A DNA stretch of 64,000 bases, taken from positions 380,797-444,796 of the forward strand of contig NZ_MKIM01000031.1 in assembly GCF_001939045.1 (NCBI RefSeq). The letters run 5' to 3'. The DNA is from Rhizobium oryziradicis. Lineage in GTDB: Bacteria; Pseudomonadota; Alphaproteobacteria; Rhizobiales; Rhizobiaceae. This document shows, one piece after another, positions 25,458 to 33,800 of this stretch (the first letter of the stretch is position 1; every line of letters begins with the position of its first letter). The notes beneath the pieces are model-generated. The model did no database searches, was not told where the DNA came from, and saw only the letters and a program-made list of their open reading frames with translations. The translations under genes and the position numbers were made by a program.

Positions 25458-26015
25458 TTGACGATTGCAGTTTCACCACAGTCCTTGCCAGCGTTGGTTT
25501 TAAACGCTGACTATAGGCCACTGAGTTATTATCCCTTGTCGCTCTGGTCCTGGCAGGACGCGATCAAGGCGGTTTTTCTTGACCGTGTCAACATCATTGC
25601 TGAATATGATCATTCGGTGTGCTCGCCCAGCTTTTCCATGCGGCTGCCCAGCGTTGTCAGCCTGAAAACCTATGTGCAGCCGACGCGAAACCCAGCCTTT
25701 ACCCGCTTCAATGTCTTTCTGCGCGACAAGTTTCAATGCCAATATTGTGGATCCCACGACGATCTGACCTTTGATCACGTCGTTCCACGCGCCCATGGGG
25801 GGGAAACCACGTGGATGAACGTGGTTGCCGCCTGTTCGCCGTGCAATTTGCGAAAAGGTTCCAAGCTGCCGAAACAGGCCGGGATGTTTCCAGCCCAAAA
25901 GCCCTATCAGCCGAGCGTGCAGGATCTGCATAACAATGGCAGGCTTTTTCCACCCAACTATCTGCATGAAAGCTGGGTGGATTATCTCTATTGGGACTCT
26001 GAGCTTCAGCCTTAA
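25458..26015 (+). CDS. HNH endonuclease family protein
   Basis: 185 residues. The HNH/zinc fold is visible as CQYC (C94, C97), then DHVVPRAHGG with D106-H107, N121 and a second pair SPCN at 126-130. The frame starts with TTG at 25458, preceded by AGGAGAACGCC; no ATG is nearby, so TTG is likely used. This family is near-universal in Rhizobiales chromosomes as a single gene, not tied to restriction or phage genes here, so a housekeeping nucleic-acid role is more likely than defence. It ends 3 bases before the convergent dsbB stop. Confidence 0.85.
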   Translation: MTIAVSPQSLPALVLNADYRPLSYYPLSLWSWQDAIKAVFLDRVNIIAEYDHSVCSPSFSMRLPSVVSLKTYVQPTRNPAFTRFNVFLRDKFQCQYCGSHDDLTFDHVVPRAHGGETTWMNVVAACSPCNLRKGSKLPKQAGMFPAQKPYQPSVQDLHNNGRLFPPNYLHESWVDYLYWDSELQP

Positions 26016-26018
26016 CAT

Positions 26019-26531
26019 TCAGGCGTTGATTCGCTTTGCACCGAAAAAGGCAATACTCGCGAGAATAAGGCTGGTGACAACATTCCAGCCAGCCAGCGAG
26101 ATGCCAAAAATCCGAAGCGCTGCTTCGGTGCAGGATGGGCCTTTGAAGCTGTTGAGCTGGCCCAAAATGTCGCCTGTGCCGGTAAAGCCAGCGCCCGCAG
26201 TGGCCGAGCAAGCACTTGGGCCTTCCCAGAAATGCCACTCAACGCCTGCGTGGTAGACGCCAAGTCCTGCGCTGACAATCATGATGACGCCTAGCAGCAA
26301 AATCAGGCTTTTGGTGACGCGGGCTGGCAGATGCATGGCTGCGCAGACAAGCGTGATCACGCCAATCACCAGACCAATATAATAGGGCTTGCGTTGCAGC
26401 AAGCAAAGCTCGCAGGGAATATAGCCGCCGATATATTCAAAGGCGAGTGCCGAGCCGATCACGGCTGCCATGCCAAAAACAAGAAGGGAAGCGGTGGTGA
26501 GGCCCGTTCGAGGGGAAAGCGCTGTCGTCAT
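26019..26531 (-). CDS. dsbB: Disulfide bond formation protein of the DsbB family
   Basis: 170-residue inner-membrane protein with four hydrophobic segments. The first periplasmic loop carries PCELC (C40, C43), the quinone-coupled pair, and the second loop carries C108 and C134, the pair that reoxidises DsbA. The ATG at 26531 follows AGGAGATCTTG; a TTG one codon upstream is less likely. The stop codon of the YqaA-like gene lies 15 bases upstream, so the two are probably one operon. A dsbA gene is not seen in the window. Confidence 0.88.
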   Translation of the reverse strand: MTTALSPRTGLTTASLLVFGMAAVIGSALAFEYIGGYIPCELCLLQRKPYYIGLVIGVITLVCAAMHLPARVTKSLILLLGVIMIVSAGLGVYHAGVEWHFWEGPSACSATAGAGFTGTGDILGQLNSFKGPSCTEAALRIFGISLAGWNVVTSLILASIAFFGAKRINA

Positions 26532-26546
26532 CAAGATCTCCTGTCC

Positions 26547-27137
26547 TCAAACTGCGAGGACGTGAAAAGCGGCATACAACAGAATAAGCACAACTGCACC
26601 ACCGGCGGCAATTAAACCCAGCCTCTTCTCGATAAAGTGACGGATTGGCTCGCCATAACGCTGCAACAGCCACGCCAGAAAGAAGAACCTTGCGCCGCGT
26701 GCCACAATGGCCGAGATGATAAACAGCCAGATATCGACATGCACAACACCAGACAGGATCGTGACAATCTTGATAGGCGGAAGATGGGCGAGGCCCGATG
26801 TGACGAGCAACAAGACAATCGTCTCATAGCTCACCGACTGGCGAAGCTGATCAAAGGCGTCAGCCTTGCCATAAAATTCCAATATTGGTCGCGCCACGCT
26901 CTCATAGGCGTAATAGCCCAAAACCCAACCGGCAATGCCGCCCAGAACGGATGTGATGGTGGCAATGATGGCATAACGCCAGACTTTTTCTGGCTTTGCC
27001 AAAGCCATGGGCAAAAACAGCACGTCGGCCGGAACCAGAAACACGGAGCTTTCGACAAAAGAGATAATGCCGAGCCAGACTTCTGCCGATTTGCGCGAAG
27101 CCAGCGACATGGTCCAGTCATAGAGGCGTCGCAGCAT
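26547..27137 (-). CDS. YqaA/DedA-related (VTT domain) membrane protein
   Basis: 196-residue polytopic membrane protein with at least four hydrophobic segments. It has the SNARE-associated/VTT-domain pattern, including ESSVFLVPADVLFLPMA near residues 29-45 and GWVLGYYAYE near 70. Members of this superfamily move undecaprenyl phosphate or other lipids across membranes, but the YqaA branch is uncharacterised. ATG at 27137 follows AGGGAATAAA. Followed directly by dsbB. Confidence 0.82.
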   Translation of the reverse strand: MLRRLYDWTMSLASRKSAEVWLGIISFVESSVFLVPADVLFLPMALAKPEKVWRYAIIATITSVLGGIAGWVLGYYAYESVARPILEFYGKADAFDQLRQSVSYETIVLLLVTSGLAHLPPIKIVTILSGVVHVDIWLFIISAIVARGARFFFLAWLLQRYGEPIRHFIEKRLGLIAAGGAVVLILLYAAFHVLAV

Positions 27138-27317
27138 TTTTATTCCCTATGGTTTTCAACAGAAACACACCTTGTAAGCAGGCACGAAATCATGTGCCCT
27201 GTTGCAGATGCTAAGTCTTTATGGGCAAAGCCTTGTTATGTGTAAATGCGGCTGAATTAGCGTTGCGGTGTTTGTGGCAGGTTTTTCGGCAAAATTGAAA
27301 AAAAAGCAAAATTTGGG

Positions 27318-27347
27318 TTGACCGATACCCCGTTCTGCATGTATTCG
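27318..27347 (+). promoter_or_regulatory. Candidate sigma-70 promoter for tRNA-Leu
   Basis: TTGACC at 27318-27323 and TATTCG at 27342-27347 are separated by 18 bases and lie just ahead of the tRNA gene. The -35 box is strong and the -10 box is weak. No other promoter-like pair is as well placed. Confidence 0.4.
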
Positions 27348-27362
27348 CTCCCCATCCTTAAG

Positions 27363-27447
27363 GCCCCTTTGGCGGAATTGGTAGACGCGCCTGACTCAAA
27401 ATCAGGTTCCGAGAGGAGTGCTGGTTCGATTCCGGCAAGGGGCACCA
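27363..27447 (+). tRNA. tRNA-Leu (anticodon CAA)
   Basis: Complete 85-base gene including an encoded CCA. The acceptor stem GCCCCTT pairs with AAGGGGC; the anticodon arm CCTGA-CTCAAAA-TCAGG places CAA at 27397-27399, decoding UUG. The long variable arm and the GTTCGATTC T-loop are as expected for a class II leucine tRNA. It stands alone between the divergent YqaA-like gene and an aldehyde dehydrogenase gene; no integrase or repeat end is adjacent, so I see no sign that it serves as an attachment site here. Confidence 0.97.
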
Positions 27448-27665
27448 TAGACTTTCAACCGCAGCAAAATCTTGCTCTGTTCTTACGCGGTTATTTCCCG
27501 ATTTTTGCATTTCATTTGGCCATTTTAGCGGTATTTTTGCGCTTTTCACTCAAGCACGGATTTTCTGGATTCGTGGCAAAAATCATGCGGGACCTCAGTG
27601 TAAAACGGCCTCTTATGCTCCATATAGGATGTGAGAGTGGCCGAATTGACAGGGTGGAGATTGCA

Positions 27666-29093
27666 ATGAAAAATTTCGAGAAATTTTATATTGATGGCGC
27701 ATGGGTTGATCCCCTCAGCACCGCTCGTCTGTCCGTGATCAATCCTGCCACGGAAATGCCGTTTGCCACCATCGCCATGGGCTCCAAGGCCGATGCCGAG
27801 CGGGCGATTATGGCAGCAAGAGCGGCTTTCACCAGCTTTAGCGAAACCTCTTTTGCCGAGCGGCTGGACTTGATGGAGCGTATCTTGAGCATTCTCAAGC
27901 GCCGCAACGACGAGATTGGCGATATGATTTCCCGCGAAATGGGGGCACCTGTTCCCATGGCGCGCAGCCAGCAGGCCGGAATTGGCATTGCCCATTTCAG
28001 CGCCACAATCGAGGCCATGAAGAGCTTCGAGTTTGAGTATATGCAAGGCACCACCCGCATTGTTCATGAACCGATCGGCGTTGTCGGCATGATCACCCCA
28101 TGGAACTGGCCGATGAACCAGATTGCTTGCAAGGTTGCGCCAGCACTGGCGACCGGCTGCACCATGGTGCTGAAACCGTCGGAAATTGCGCCGCTCAATG
28201 CCATTCTGTTTGCCGAAGTGCTGGATGAAGCGGGCGTTCCCAAGGGCGTTTTCAATCTGGTCAATGGTGATGGCCCAACGGTTGGCGCTGTGCTCGCTTC
28301 TCATCCCGAGATCGATATGGTGTCATTCACCGGCTCCACCCGTGCCGGTATTTCGGTGGCGCAAGCGGCGGCTCCCACGGTGAAGCGTGTGCATCAGGAA
28401 CTGGGCGGTAAATCTCCCAATATCGTGCTGCGCAGCGCTAATCTGGAAGAGGCTGTTGCGGCCGGTGTTCGCAAATGCTGTGACAATTCCGGCCAATCGT
28501 GCAATGCGCCCACCCGCATGCTGGTGCCGATGGAAAGCATGGATGCTGCCATTGAAATCGCCGTGAAGACAGCCAACAGCATTACCGTTGGCGCACCTGA
28601 TAATGAAGCAACCGTGATTGGTCCGGTGGTCAGCGAAGCCCAGTTTGATAAGATTCAAGGGTTGATCAAGGTGGGCATTGATGATGGCGCGGACTTGATT
28701 GTCGGCGGTCCCGGACGTCCTGCCCATCTCAATTCCGGCTATTACGTGCGCCCGACCGTGTTTGCCCGCGTGACCAATGACATGACCATTGCGCGCGAAG
28801 AAATCTTCGGCCCGGTGTTGTCGATTTTGGGCTATGATACTGTCGAGGATGCTGTGGCGATTGCCAATGATACGCCTTATGGTCTGGCCGCCTATATTCA
28901 GGGCGATCTGACTGACGCGCAGGCTTTGTCGCGCAAGCTGCGCGCTGGTGTTGTGCGCGTCAACGCATCAGCCTGGGATGGCTTTGCGCCGTTTGGTGGC
29001 TATAAGCAATCCGGCAATGGCCGTGAATATGGTAAGTTCGGCCTGCACGAATTTACCGAGATCAAAGGCGTTGTCGGCTATCTTGACGCCTGA
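27666..29093 (+). CDS. Aldehyde dehydrogenase family protein
   Basis: 475-residue NAD(P)-dependent dehydrogenase. N147 in TPWNWP, the general base E245 in HQELGGKSP and the nucleophile C279 in SGQSC are all present, so the enzyme should be active. The true start is the ATG at 27666 with GGAGATTGCA upstream; the longer open frame runs through the tRNA and is not coding. Closest families oxidise medium-chain or aromatic aldehydes; the substrate cannot be named. It is followed by a strong inverted repeat and then an acyl-CoA synthetase. Confidence 0.92.
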   Translation: MKNFEKFYIDGAWVDPLSTARLSVINPATEMPFATIAMGSKADAERAIMAARAAFTSFSETSFAERLDLMERILSILKRRNDEIGDMISREMGAPVPMARSQQAGIGIAHFSATIEAMKSFEFEYMQGTTRIVHEPIGVVGMITPWNWPMNQIACKVAPALATGCTMVLKPSEIAPLNAILFAEVLDEAGVPKGVFNLVNGDGPTVGAVLASHPEIDMVSFTGSTRAGISVAQAAAPTVKRVHQELGGKSPNIVLRSANLEEAVAAGVRKCCDNSGQSCNAPTRMLVPMESMDAAIEIAVKTANSITVGAPDNEATVIGPVVSEAQFDKIQGLIKVGIDDGADLIVGGPGRPAHLNSGYYVRPTVFARVTNDMTIAREEIFGPVLSILGYDTVEDAVAIANDTPYGLAAYIQGDLTDAQALSRKLRAGVVRVNASAWDGFAPFGGYKQSGNGREYGKFGLHEFTEIKGVVGYLDA

Positions 29094-29111
29094 AATATCT
29101 GCGTTTTTGCA

Positions 29112-29138
29112 CCGCCACATCAGGGCATGATGTGGCGG
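29112..29138. terminator. Strong hairpin after the aldehyde dehydrogenase gene
   Basis: Arms CCGCCACATCA (29112-29122) and TGATGTGGCGG (29128-29138) are perfect complements around GGGCA. No T-run follows on the plus strand, so termination efficiency is uncertain; it could also stabilise the 3-prime end of the message. Confidence 0.45.
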
Positions 29139-29212
29139 CGCAGCATAGTCACAGGTGTATTGTGCGACTGCGAAGGCAATGCTAGTCTTATCCATCAATA
29201 TGGATAGGCCCG

Positions 29213-30874
29213 ATGTTTTTGCCCGCTGGCTCCTCCTATGAGGCGCTTTTTCAAGATTTCTGCTGGAACATACCTGATCGCTTCAACATGGGTCGGGTTG
29301 TGTCGGATGCGTGGGCGGTGCGCGCGCCTGATCGTATCTGCCTGGAGCATTTTTCCACCGATGGCCATCACCAATCCATGACCTATGGTGCCTTGGCGGC
29401 GCAGTCTTCTGCTTTTGCCCATGCCTTGTCCAAGCTTGGCATTGGTGTTGGCGATAGGGTCGCGTTGCTGTTGCCACAGGGCTTTGCCACCGTGGTCGCC
29501 CATGTGGCGATTTATAAATTGGGGGCGATTGCCGTGCCTCTGGCGCTGCTGTTTGGCGCGGATGCCTTGCAGTATCGGTTGAAAACGGCGGGTGCCGTGG
29601 CGGTTGTGACCAATGATTTCGGCCTGCTTCGCCTCAATGATCTGCGCGCCACCTTGCCGCAATTGCAGCATGTGATTTCGACGGAGACAGACGGCAGCGG
29701 TGTTTTATCCTTCACCAGCCTGTGCCAGCAGGGATCCTCTGATTTTCAAGGGGCGGAAACCGGCCCGGATGATCCGGCGCTGATGATTTTCACCTCTGGC
29801 ACCACGGGTGCCGCCAAGGGTGCCTTGCATGGCCATCGCGTCTTGGCGGGTCACATTCCCGGCTTCCAACTGGCCCATGAGGGCTTGCCGCTGGCGGGCG
29901 ACAAGATCTGGACGCCATCGGACTGGGCCTGGGCGGGTGGGCTTTTGAATGTGCTGATGCCCGCCCTGATGCTGGGTGTGCCGGTTGTGTCATCGCCTGC
30001 GCAAAAATTTGATCCGCATATGGCGTTTCGCATCATGGCCGAGATGAAGGTGCGCAACGCCTTTATCCCACCAACCGCCTTACGTTTGCTAAAGACAGTC
30101 GAGAACCCCCGTGCACACTATGATCTGGTGTTGCGCAGCATTGGCTCTGCGGGCGAATCGCTGGGGCGTGAGACCTATGAATGGGTCAAATCAGCGCTTG
30201 GCATCACGCCCAACGAGTTCTATGGCCAGACCGAATGCAATTTCGTGCTGTCGTCGGCCGCCAATCTCGGTGTCAGTAAAGCCGGAGCCATTGGCAAGCC
30301 GGTACCGGGGCATCGGGTGGCCATTGTGGATGCGCAAGGCCGTGAGGTGCCGGTGGGGCAGTTGGGGCAGGTGGCCATAGCGCGGCCCGATCCGGTGATG
30401 TTTTTGCACTATTGGCAAGACCCGGAGGCAAGCGCGCAAAAATTTGTTGGCGACTGGATGTTGACCGGCGATCTTGGGCACCAAGATGCTGAGGGCTATA
30501 TTGCATTTTTCGGACGCGATGATGACGTCATCACCTCGTCCGGCTATCGCATTGGACCAGCCGAGATTGAGGATTGCCTGATTGCGCATCCTGCGGTGCG
30601 CCTGGCTGCGGCGATTGGCAAGCCGGATGCATTGCGCACAGAAATCGTCAAAGCCTATGTTGTGTTGGCGGATGGCTTTACCCCAAGCGACGCCTTGGCG
30701 GCGGAGATTGCCGATTGGGTCAAGCACCGCTTGTCCATGCATGAATACCCGCGCGAAGTGGCTTTTATCGATGATATGCCACTCACCACCAGTGGCAAGG
30801 TTATTCGCAGGCTGCTGCGAGAGCGTGATATGCCGCAGCAGACGGCGTTCAAGCGTCAAACACGGGCAGTTTAA
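29213..30874 (+). CDS. Acyl-CoA synthetase (AMP-binding, ACS family)
   Basis: 553-residue adenylate-forming enzyme that activates a carboxylic acid to its CoA thioester. The phosphate loop FTSGTTGAAKG lies near residues 192-203, the adenine motif YGQTECN near 336-342, the GDLGH hinge region near 418, and the catalytic lysine in TSGKVIRR near 529. Architecture resembles medium-chain acyl-CoA synthetases and AcsA-like enzymes; a medium-chain or branched acid is the likeliest substrate. ATG at 29213. Its TAA stop shares the tetranucleotide TTAA with the stop of the convergent GNAT-like gene. Confidence 0.88.
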   Translation: MFLPAGSSYEALFQDFCWNIPDRFNMGRVVSDAWAVRAPDRICLEHFSTDGHHQSMTYGALAAQSSAFAHALSKLGIGVGDRVALLLPQGFATVVAHVAIYKLGAIAVPLALLFGADALQYRLKTAGAVAVVTNDFGLLRLNDLRATLPQLQHVISTETDGSGVLSFTSLCQQGSSDFQGAETGPDDPALMIFTSGTTGAAKGALHGHRVLAGHIPGFQLAHEGLPLAGDKIWTPSDWAWAGGLLNVLMPALMLGVPVVSSPAQKFDPHMAFRIMAEMKVRNAFIPPTALRLLKTVENPRAHYDLVLRSIGSAGESLGRETYEWVKSALGITPNEFYGQTECNFVLSSAANLGVSKAGAIGKPVPGHRVAIVDAQGREVPVGQLGQVAIARPDPVMFLHYWQDPEASAQKFVGDWMLTGDLGHQDAEGYIAFFGRDDDVITSSGYRIGPAEIEDCLIAHPAVRLAAAIGKPDALRTEIVKAYVVLADGFTPSDALAAEIADWVKHRLSMHEYPREVAFIDDMPLTTSGKVIRRLLRERDMPQQTAFKRQTRAV

Positions 30875-32169
30875 GCGTCTTTTTTGCGCTTGCCCAACAC
30901 CTTGTCGCGCAGAATGCGGGCGAGATTGCGGGTGTTGCGATAGAGGTGCAATTGCGCTGCGGCCTGGCGCACATCTTTGTCGCTGTTGCGTTTCAGGCCA
31001 ATGACCAAAGTGCCCATGGTCTCGCGCTCTCGCCACAGCCTGCTCATGATCGGGTGATCAGCCACCGCGCAAGAATCGGTGCGCATGATATTGGCATCAT
31101 CGAGGTGCCATTCTGTCAGCTCGCTGGTGAGTAGTTTGCCGGGCGAAAAGCGCGCATAGCGCTCATCATAGGCGGTCTTCCAGGTATACGCCTCGCCGTT
31201 CATGATGAAGACAATCATCGAGGCAATGGCACTGTCATCGAGATCCAGCGTGTGAATACGCACGGCATCAATGGTGGCAAGGTTGGTGATGGCCTCGCGC
31301 GCAAAGGCGGCATGAAGCCGGTCCATGACCATGGCGGTGCGCTTTCGGCCCTTCCAGCCGCTGGCTTCCAGCGCCAGAAATTCTTCCATCCGCGTTTCAA
31401 TTTCCTGCGGCTGGCGGGCGATGCAATAGGCGACAGTGCCTTGTTTTTCCAGCAATCGCATTTGCCTGCGCATGTCGCGCAAATGGGATTTGCCGACAGA
31501 TTGCGCCAGATAGGTCGGTCCATCTTCTAGGCTTTCCAGCATCGGGCGTTGCACCATATTGGCCACCGTCAACGGCAAGTCGCGGTTGATGGCGACAGCG
31601 CGGAGCAGTTGGGCCACGGGGCCATCCATCCGCAAATCGGGAAAGACGATTACATTCGGCAATTTTGCAACGGGGCTGCCCAGCGCCTCCAGAAGATTGT
31701 CAATGGTCTCGCTGGCGTCTTCTGCATCCACCAGGGGGGTGCCAAGGGGACCAAACGGATTGGACCAGACCCGCAAAATCGGTGGACCCATGGAAAAACC
31801 GGGCTTTTCAATGGAAAATGGCATCAACAGGCGAATACGCGAGCGGCCGCTGCGATCATCCCGGATCAGCGCTGTTCGCACCTGCCGCTCATCGAGACGC
31901 GGAATGGCCGGAGCCAAAAACCGCGCCGAGAAAAACACATTGGGCTCAAGGGCGCGATTGGTGAGAAAATCCATTTCCTCTTCGAGGTCATAGCTGGCCT
32001 GACGGGGATAGAGCCACAGTTTGCGCCCCACTCTGCCAACCGCAATCTGCCCGTCTGCGGGGGGAGCCGGTGTCGCCTTGCTCACAGTTTGCGGTCCTTG
32101 CGGAACGGTTTCTGCGTCAAGCCTGTTGTCAATTCCGTCCATGGACAATTTTATCTCAGCCACGATCAT
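30871..32169 (-). CDS. GNAT/FemAB-like acyltransferase associated with a glycan flippase
   Basis: 432 residues. The C-terminal two thirds look like the Acetyltransf_6 / BioF2-like GNAT domain found in CelD and polysaccharide-modifying enzymes, including the region SHLRDMRRQMRLLEKQG near 240-255 and AYTWKTAYDERYARFSPG near 340-357. No signal peptide or membrane segment is seen, so it should work in the cytoplasm on a precursor. I chose the ATG at 32169 (AAAGGAC ahead), which overlaps the flippase gene by 14 bases; an ATG nine codons later is possible. Tight coupling to a lipid-linked glycan flippase suggests it acylates the exported sugar or a lipid intermediate. Donor and acceptor are unknown. 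Confidence 0.75.
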   Translation of the reverse strand: MIVAEIKLSMDGIDNRLDAETVPQGPQTVSKATPAPPADGQIAVGRVGRKLWLYPRQASYDLEEEMDFLTNRALEPNVFFSARFLAPAIPRLDERQVRTALIRDDRSGRSRIRLLMPFSIEKPGFSMGPPILRVWSNPFGPLGTPLVDAEDASETIDNLLEALGSPVAKLPNVIVFPDLRMDGPVAQLLRAVAINRDLPLTVANMVQRPMLESLEDGPTYLAQSVGKSHLRDMRRQMRLLEKQGTVAYCIARQPQEIETRMEEFLALEASGWKGRKRTAMVMDRLHAAFAREAITNLATIDAVRIHTLDLDDSAIASMIVFIMNGEAYTWKTAYDERYARFSPGKLLTSELTEWHLDDANIMRTDSCAVADHPIMSRLWRERETMGTLVIGLKRNSDKDVRQAAAQLHLYRNTRNLARILRDKVLGKRKKDA

Positions 32170-33559
32170 GTCCTTTGAGCCGTGAGAGCGGATCGGCGAA
32201 TGCAAACAAAACGATACCCAATGCGCGCCGGACTGCGATATGCAAGAGCAGCGCTTCTACAAGTGTCGCAAGAGCGGTGGCCATGGCGGCACCAACTAAC
32301 CCATAAAGTGGGATGAGAGTTACATTCAGCCCTATATTTGCAATAAGTGCAATGAGATACAGCAGCACGCACAAATTTTGTCGCCCAGCCATGGTCAGAA
32401 GCACTTCTCCGGGGCCAATCAATGCTTTTGTCAGGATGCCTGCAAACAGGATGGCCATGAGCGGATAGCCAGCCGTGAAATTGTGCCCGAACAGGCCCAG
32501 CAGCAGCTTGCCTGCTGCCAGAACAATCAGGCCAATGCACAGCGATGGCCAAAAGCACCAGCGCGCCATCTTGCCAGAAAACGCTGCCAATGGCCGGATG
32601 TCGTCGGCATTCATCAAGGCGGAAAAGCGCGGACCTGCGGCGGCTTTGACGGCAAAATAGACAAATTGCACCATGGCCATGGTTTTCGCGGCCGCAAAAT
32701 AGATGCCCACCTGATCGGGCGGCAAATACAGCCCAACCACAACCACATCGGAATTGGTCAACAGAAACAGAAACCCTTCGATGAAAAAAATGGGTACGGC
32801 AACGCGAAACCACACCCAGAAATCGATTCGTCTGGGCGATTTTGGAAATTTGTTTCTCATCCGCCAACTGACCGTGAGGAACTGCCCAAGGGTGGTGATA
32901 TAGGTGGCGACCAAGGCCGCCTGCATGGCTGTGGTTGCCACGCGCGGCTGGCCCAATCCGACAAAGCCCAGCATCAACCCTAAAATCAACAAGGGCCGGA
33001 TGATATAGGTGGGGCTGAGGGCTACCACAGCCCAGCTATTGGCGCGGGCGGTGCCATCCAGCACGTCGCCAAGGGCAATCATCGGCAGGGCAAACAGGCC
33101 CAAAAACAGCGGCGTGATATAATAGGCAGCGATGCGCTCTCCGCCAACATGCAGCACGGTAAGCCCGACCACGGCCAGCAGACTGGCAATGCCTATGGCA
33201 ACCAGCCTTGCGGTGAGGGTCAAGCCTAGGATCGGCTCTATTTCGCCACGCCCCTGATATTGCGGCAAAAAGCGAATGATGGTGGAGTGAAAGCCAAGGC
33301 AGGACAGATTGCCAAACAGAACCACCAGCACCCAGACAAAAACGAAAATGCCATATTCGAAATCGCCCATCAGGCGGGCCTGAATGATTTGCGAAAAAAA
33401 GGCTATTGCCGCACTGACTATGCGGATGGCAAACGCCACAAGCGCCATGCGCTGGGCGCGGGCCACGTCATCATCTTCAATCAGGGCATGGAACAGTTTG
33501 CGAGCAGGCCCTGCCAGCCGGGAAGGCAGATGTCTTTCCACCATCTGGACAAGAGCCAT
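32156..33559 (-). CDS. Wzx-type oligosaccharide flippase / polysaccharide biosynthesis protein
   Basis: 467-residue polytopic protein with about 12-14 hydrophobic segments, the MVF/MATE-like fold of polysaccharide flippases that move undecaprenyl-linked sugars across the inner membrane. It starts with a cytoplasmic basic segment and the first membrane helix begins near residue 40. ATG at 33559 was chosen over a TTG two codons upstream; no clear ribosome site is present for either. The gene overlaps the acyltransferase gene downstream by 14 bases. No glycosyltransferase, polymerase or chain-length regulator lies nearby, so the glycan must be made elsewhere. Confidence 0.82.
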   Translation of the reverse strand: MALVQMVERHLPSRLAGPARKLFHALIEDDDVARAQRMALVAFAIRIVSAAIAFFSQIIQARLMGDFEYGIFVFVWVLVVLFGNLSCLGFHSTIIRFLPQYQGRGEIEPILGLTLTARLVAIGIASLLAVVGLTVLHVGGERIAAYYITPLFLGLFALPMIALGDVLDGTARANSWAVVALSPTYIIRPLLILGLMLGFVGLGQPRVATTAMQAALVATYITTLGQFLTVSWRMRNKFPKSPRRIDFWVWFRVAVPIFFIEGFLFLLTNSDVVVVGLYLPPDQVGIYFAAAKTMAMVQFVYFAVKAAAGPRFSALMNADDIRPLAAFSGKMARWCFWPSLCIGLIVLAAGKLLLGLFGHNFTAGYPLMAILFAGILTKALIGPGEVLLTMAGRQNLCVLLYLIALIANIGLNVTLIPLYGLVGAAMATALATLVEALLLHIAVRRALGIVLFAFADPLSRLKGHDRG

Positions 33560-33602
33560 GATCAAAACGCAATACTCACAAGATGATACGGTAAAACCAA
33601 TA

Positions 33603-33645
33603 TTTAGAGCCTGTCAGGTTCAGATTGAACCTGACAGGCTCTAAA
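33603..33645. repeat. Perfect 20-bp palindrome (AGCCTGTC type)
   Basis: Arms 33603-33622 and 33626-33645 are exact complements around GAT. The outer half-sites TTTAGAGCCTGTC and GACAGGCTCTAAA resemble those of the 20-bp palindrome at 47142-47183. It sits between the upstream end of the flippase gene and the 3-prime end of secA, beside repeat copy C. Confidence 0.75.
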
Positions 33646-33658
33646 TTCTTTGTTTTCG

Positions 33659-33706
33659 TTTGTCTTTTCGGGAAAACCGGGTTCCACTTTTCCCTGACAA
33701 ACTCTA
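33659..33706 (-). repeat. Rhizobial repeat, copy C (TAGAGTTTGTCAGGG type)
   Basis: On the minus strand it reads TAGAGTTTGTCAGGG, then GGTTTTCCCGAAAAGACAAAC. It matches copies at 2524-2556 and 10996-11035 and is the most complete of the three. It is directly joined to the 20-bp palindrome at 33603-33645. Confidence 0.65.
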
Positions 33707-33752
33707 GTCTTGCCAGTTCAGGGTTAACAAAATCCTGTCGCGCATACAGAAA

Positions 33753-33778
33753 CGGGACACATCTTGCGATGTGTCCCG
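33753..33778 (-). terminator. Intrinsic terminator of secA
   Basis: Arms CGGGACACATC and GATGTGTCCCG enclose a four-base loop that reads GCAA on the minus strand, a GNRA-type tetraloop, followed by TTTCTGT. It lies 22 bases past the secA stop codon. Confidence 0.75.
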
Positions 33779-33800
33779 ACCAATTTTGGGTTTATGCAGA

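Noticed and set aside
25458..26015. HNH endonuclease as part of a defence system
   Set aside because: Neighbours are repair and disulfide-bond genes, no methylase or phage gene is near, and this single-gene family is general in Rhizobiales.
27363..27447. tRNA-Leu as an integration site for a genomic island
   Set aside because: No integrase, no duplicated tRNA 3-prime end and no change in gene content is visible on either side.
27318..27665. N-terminal extension of the aldehyde dehydrogenase through the tRNA gene
   Set aside because: It would translate the tRNA; the ATG at 27666 has a good ribosome site and the normal family start.
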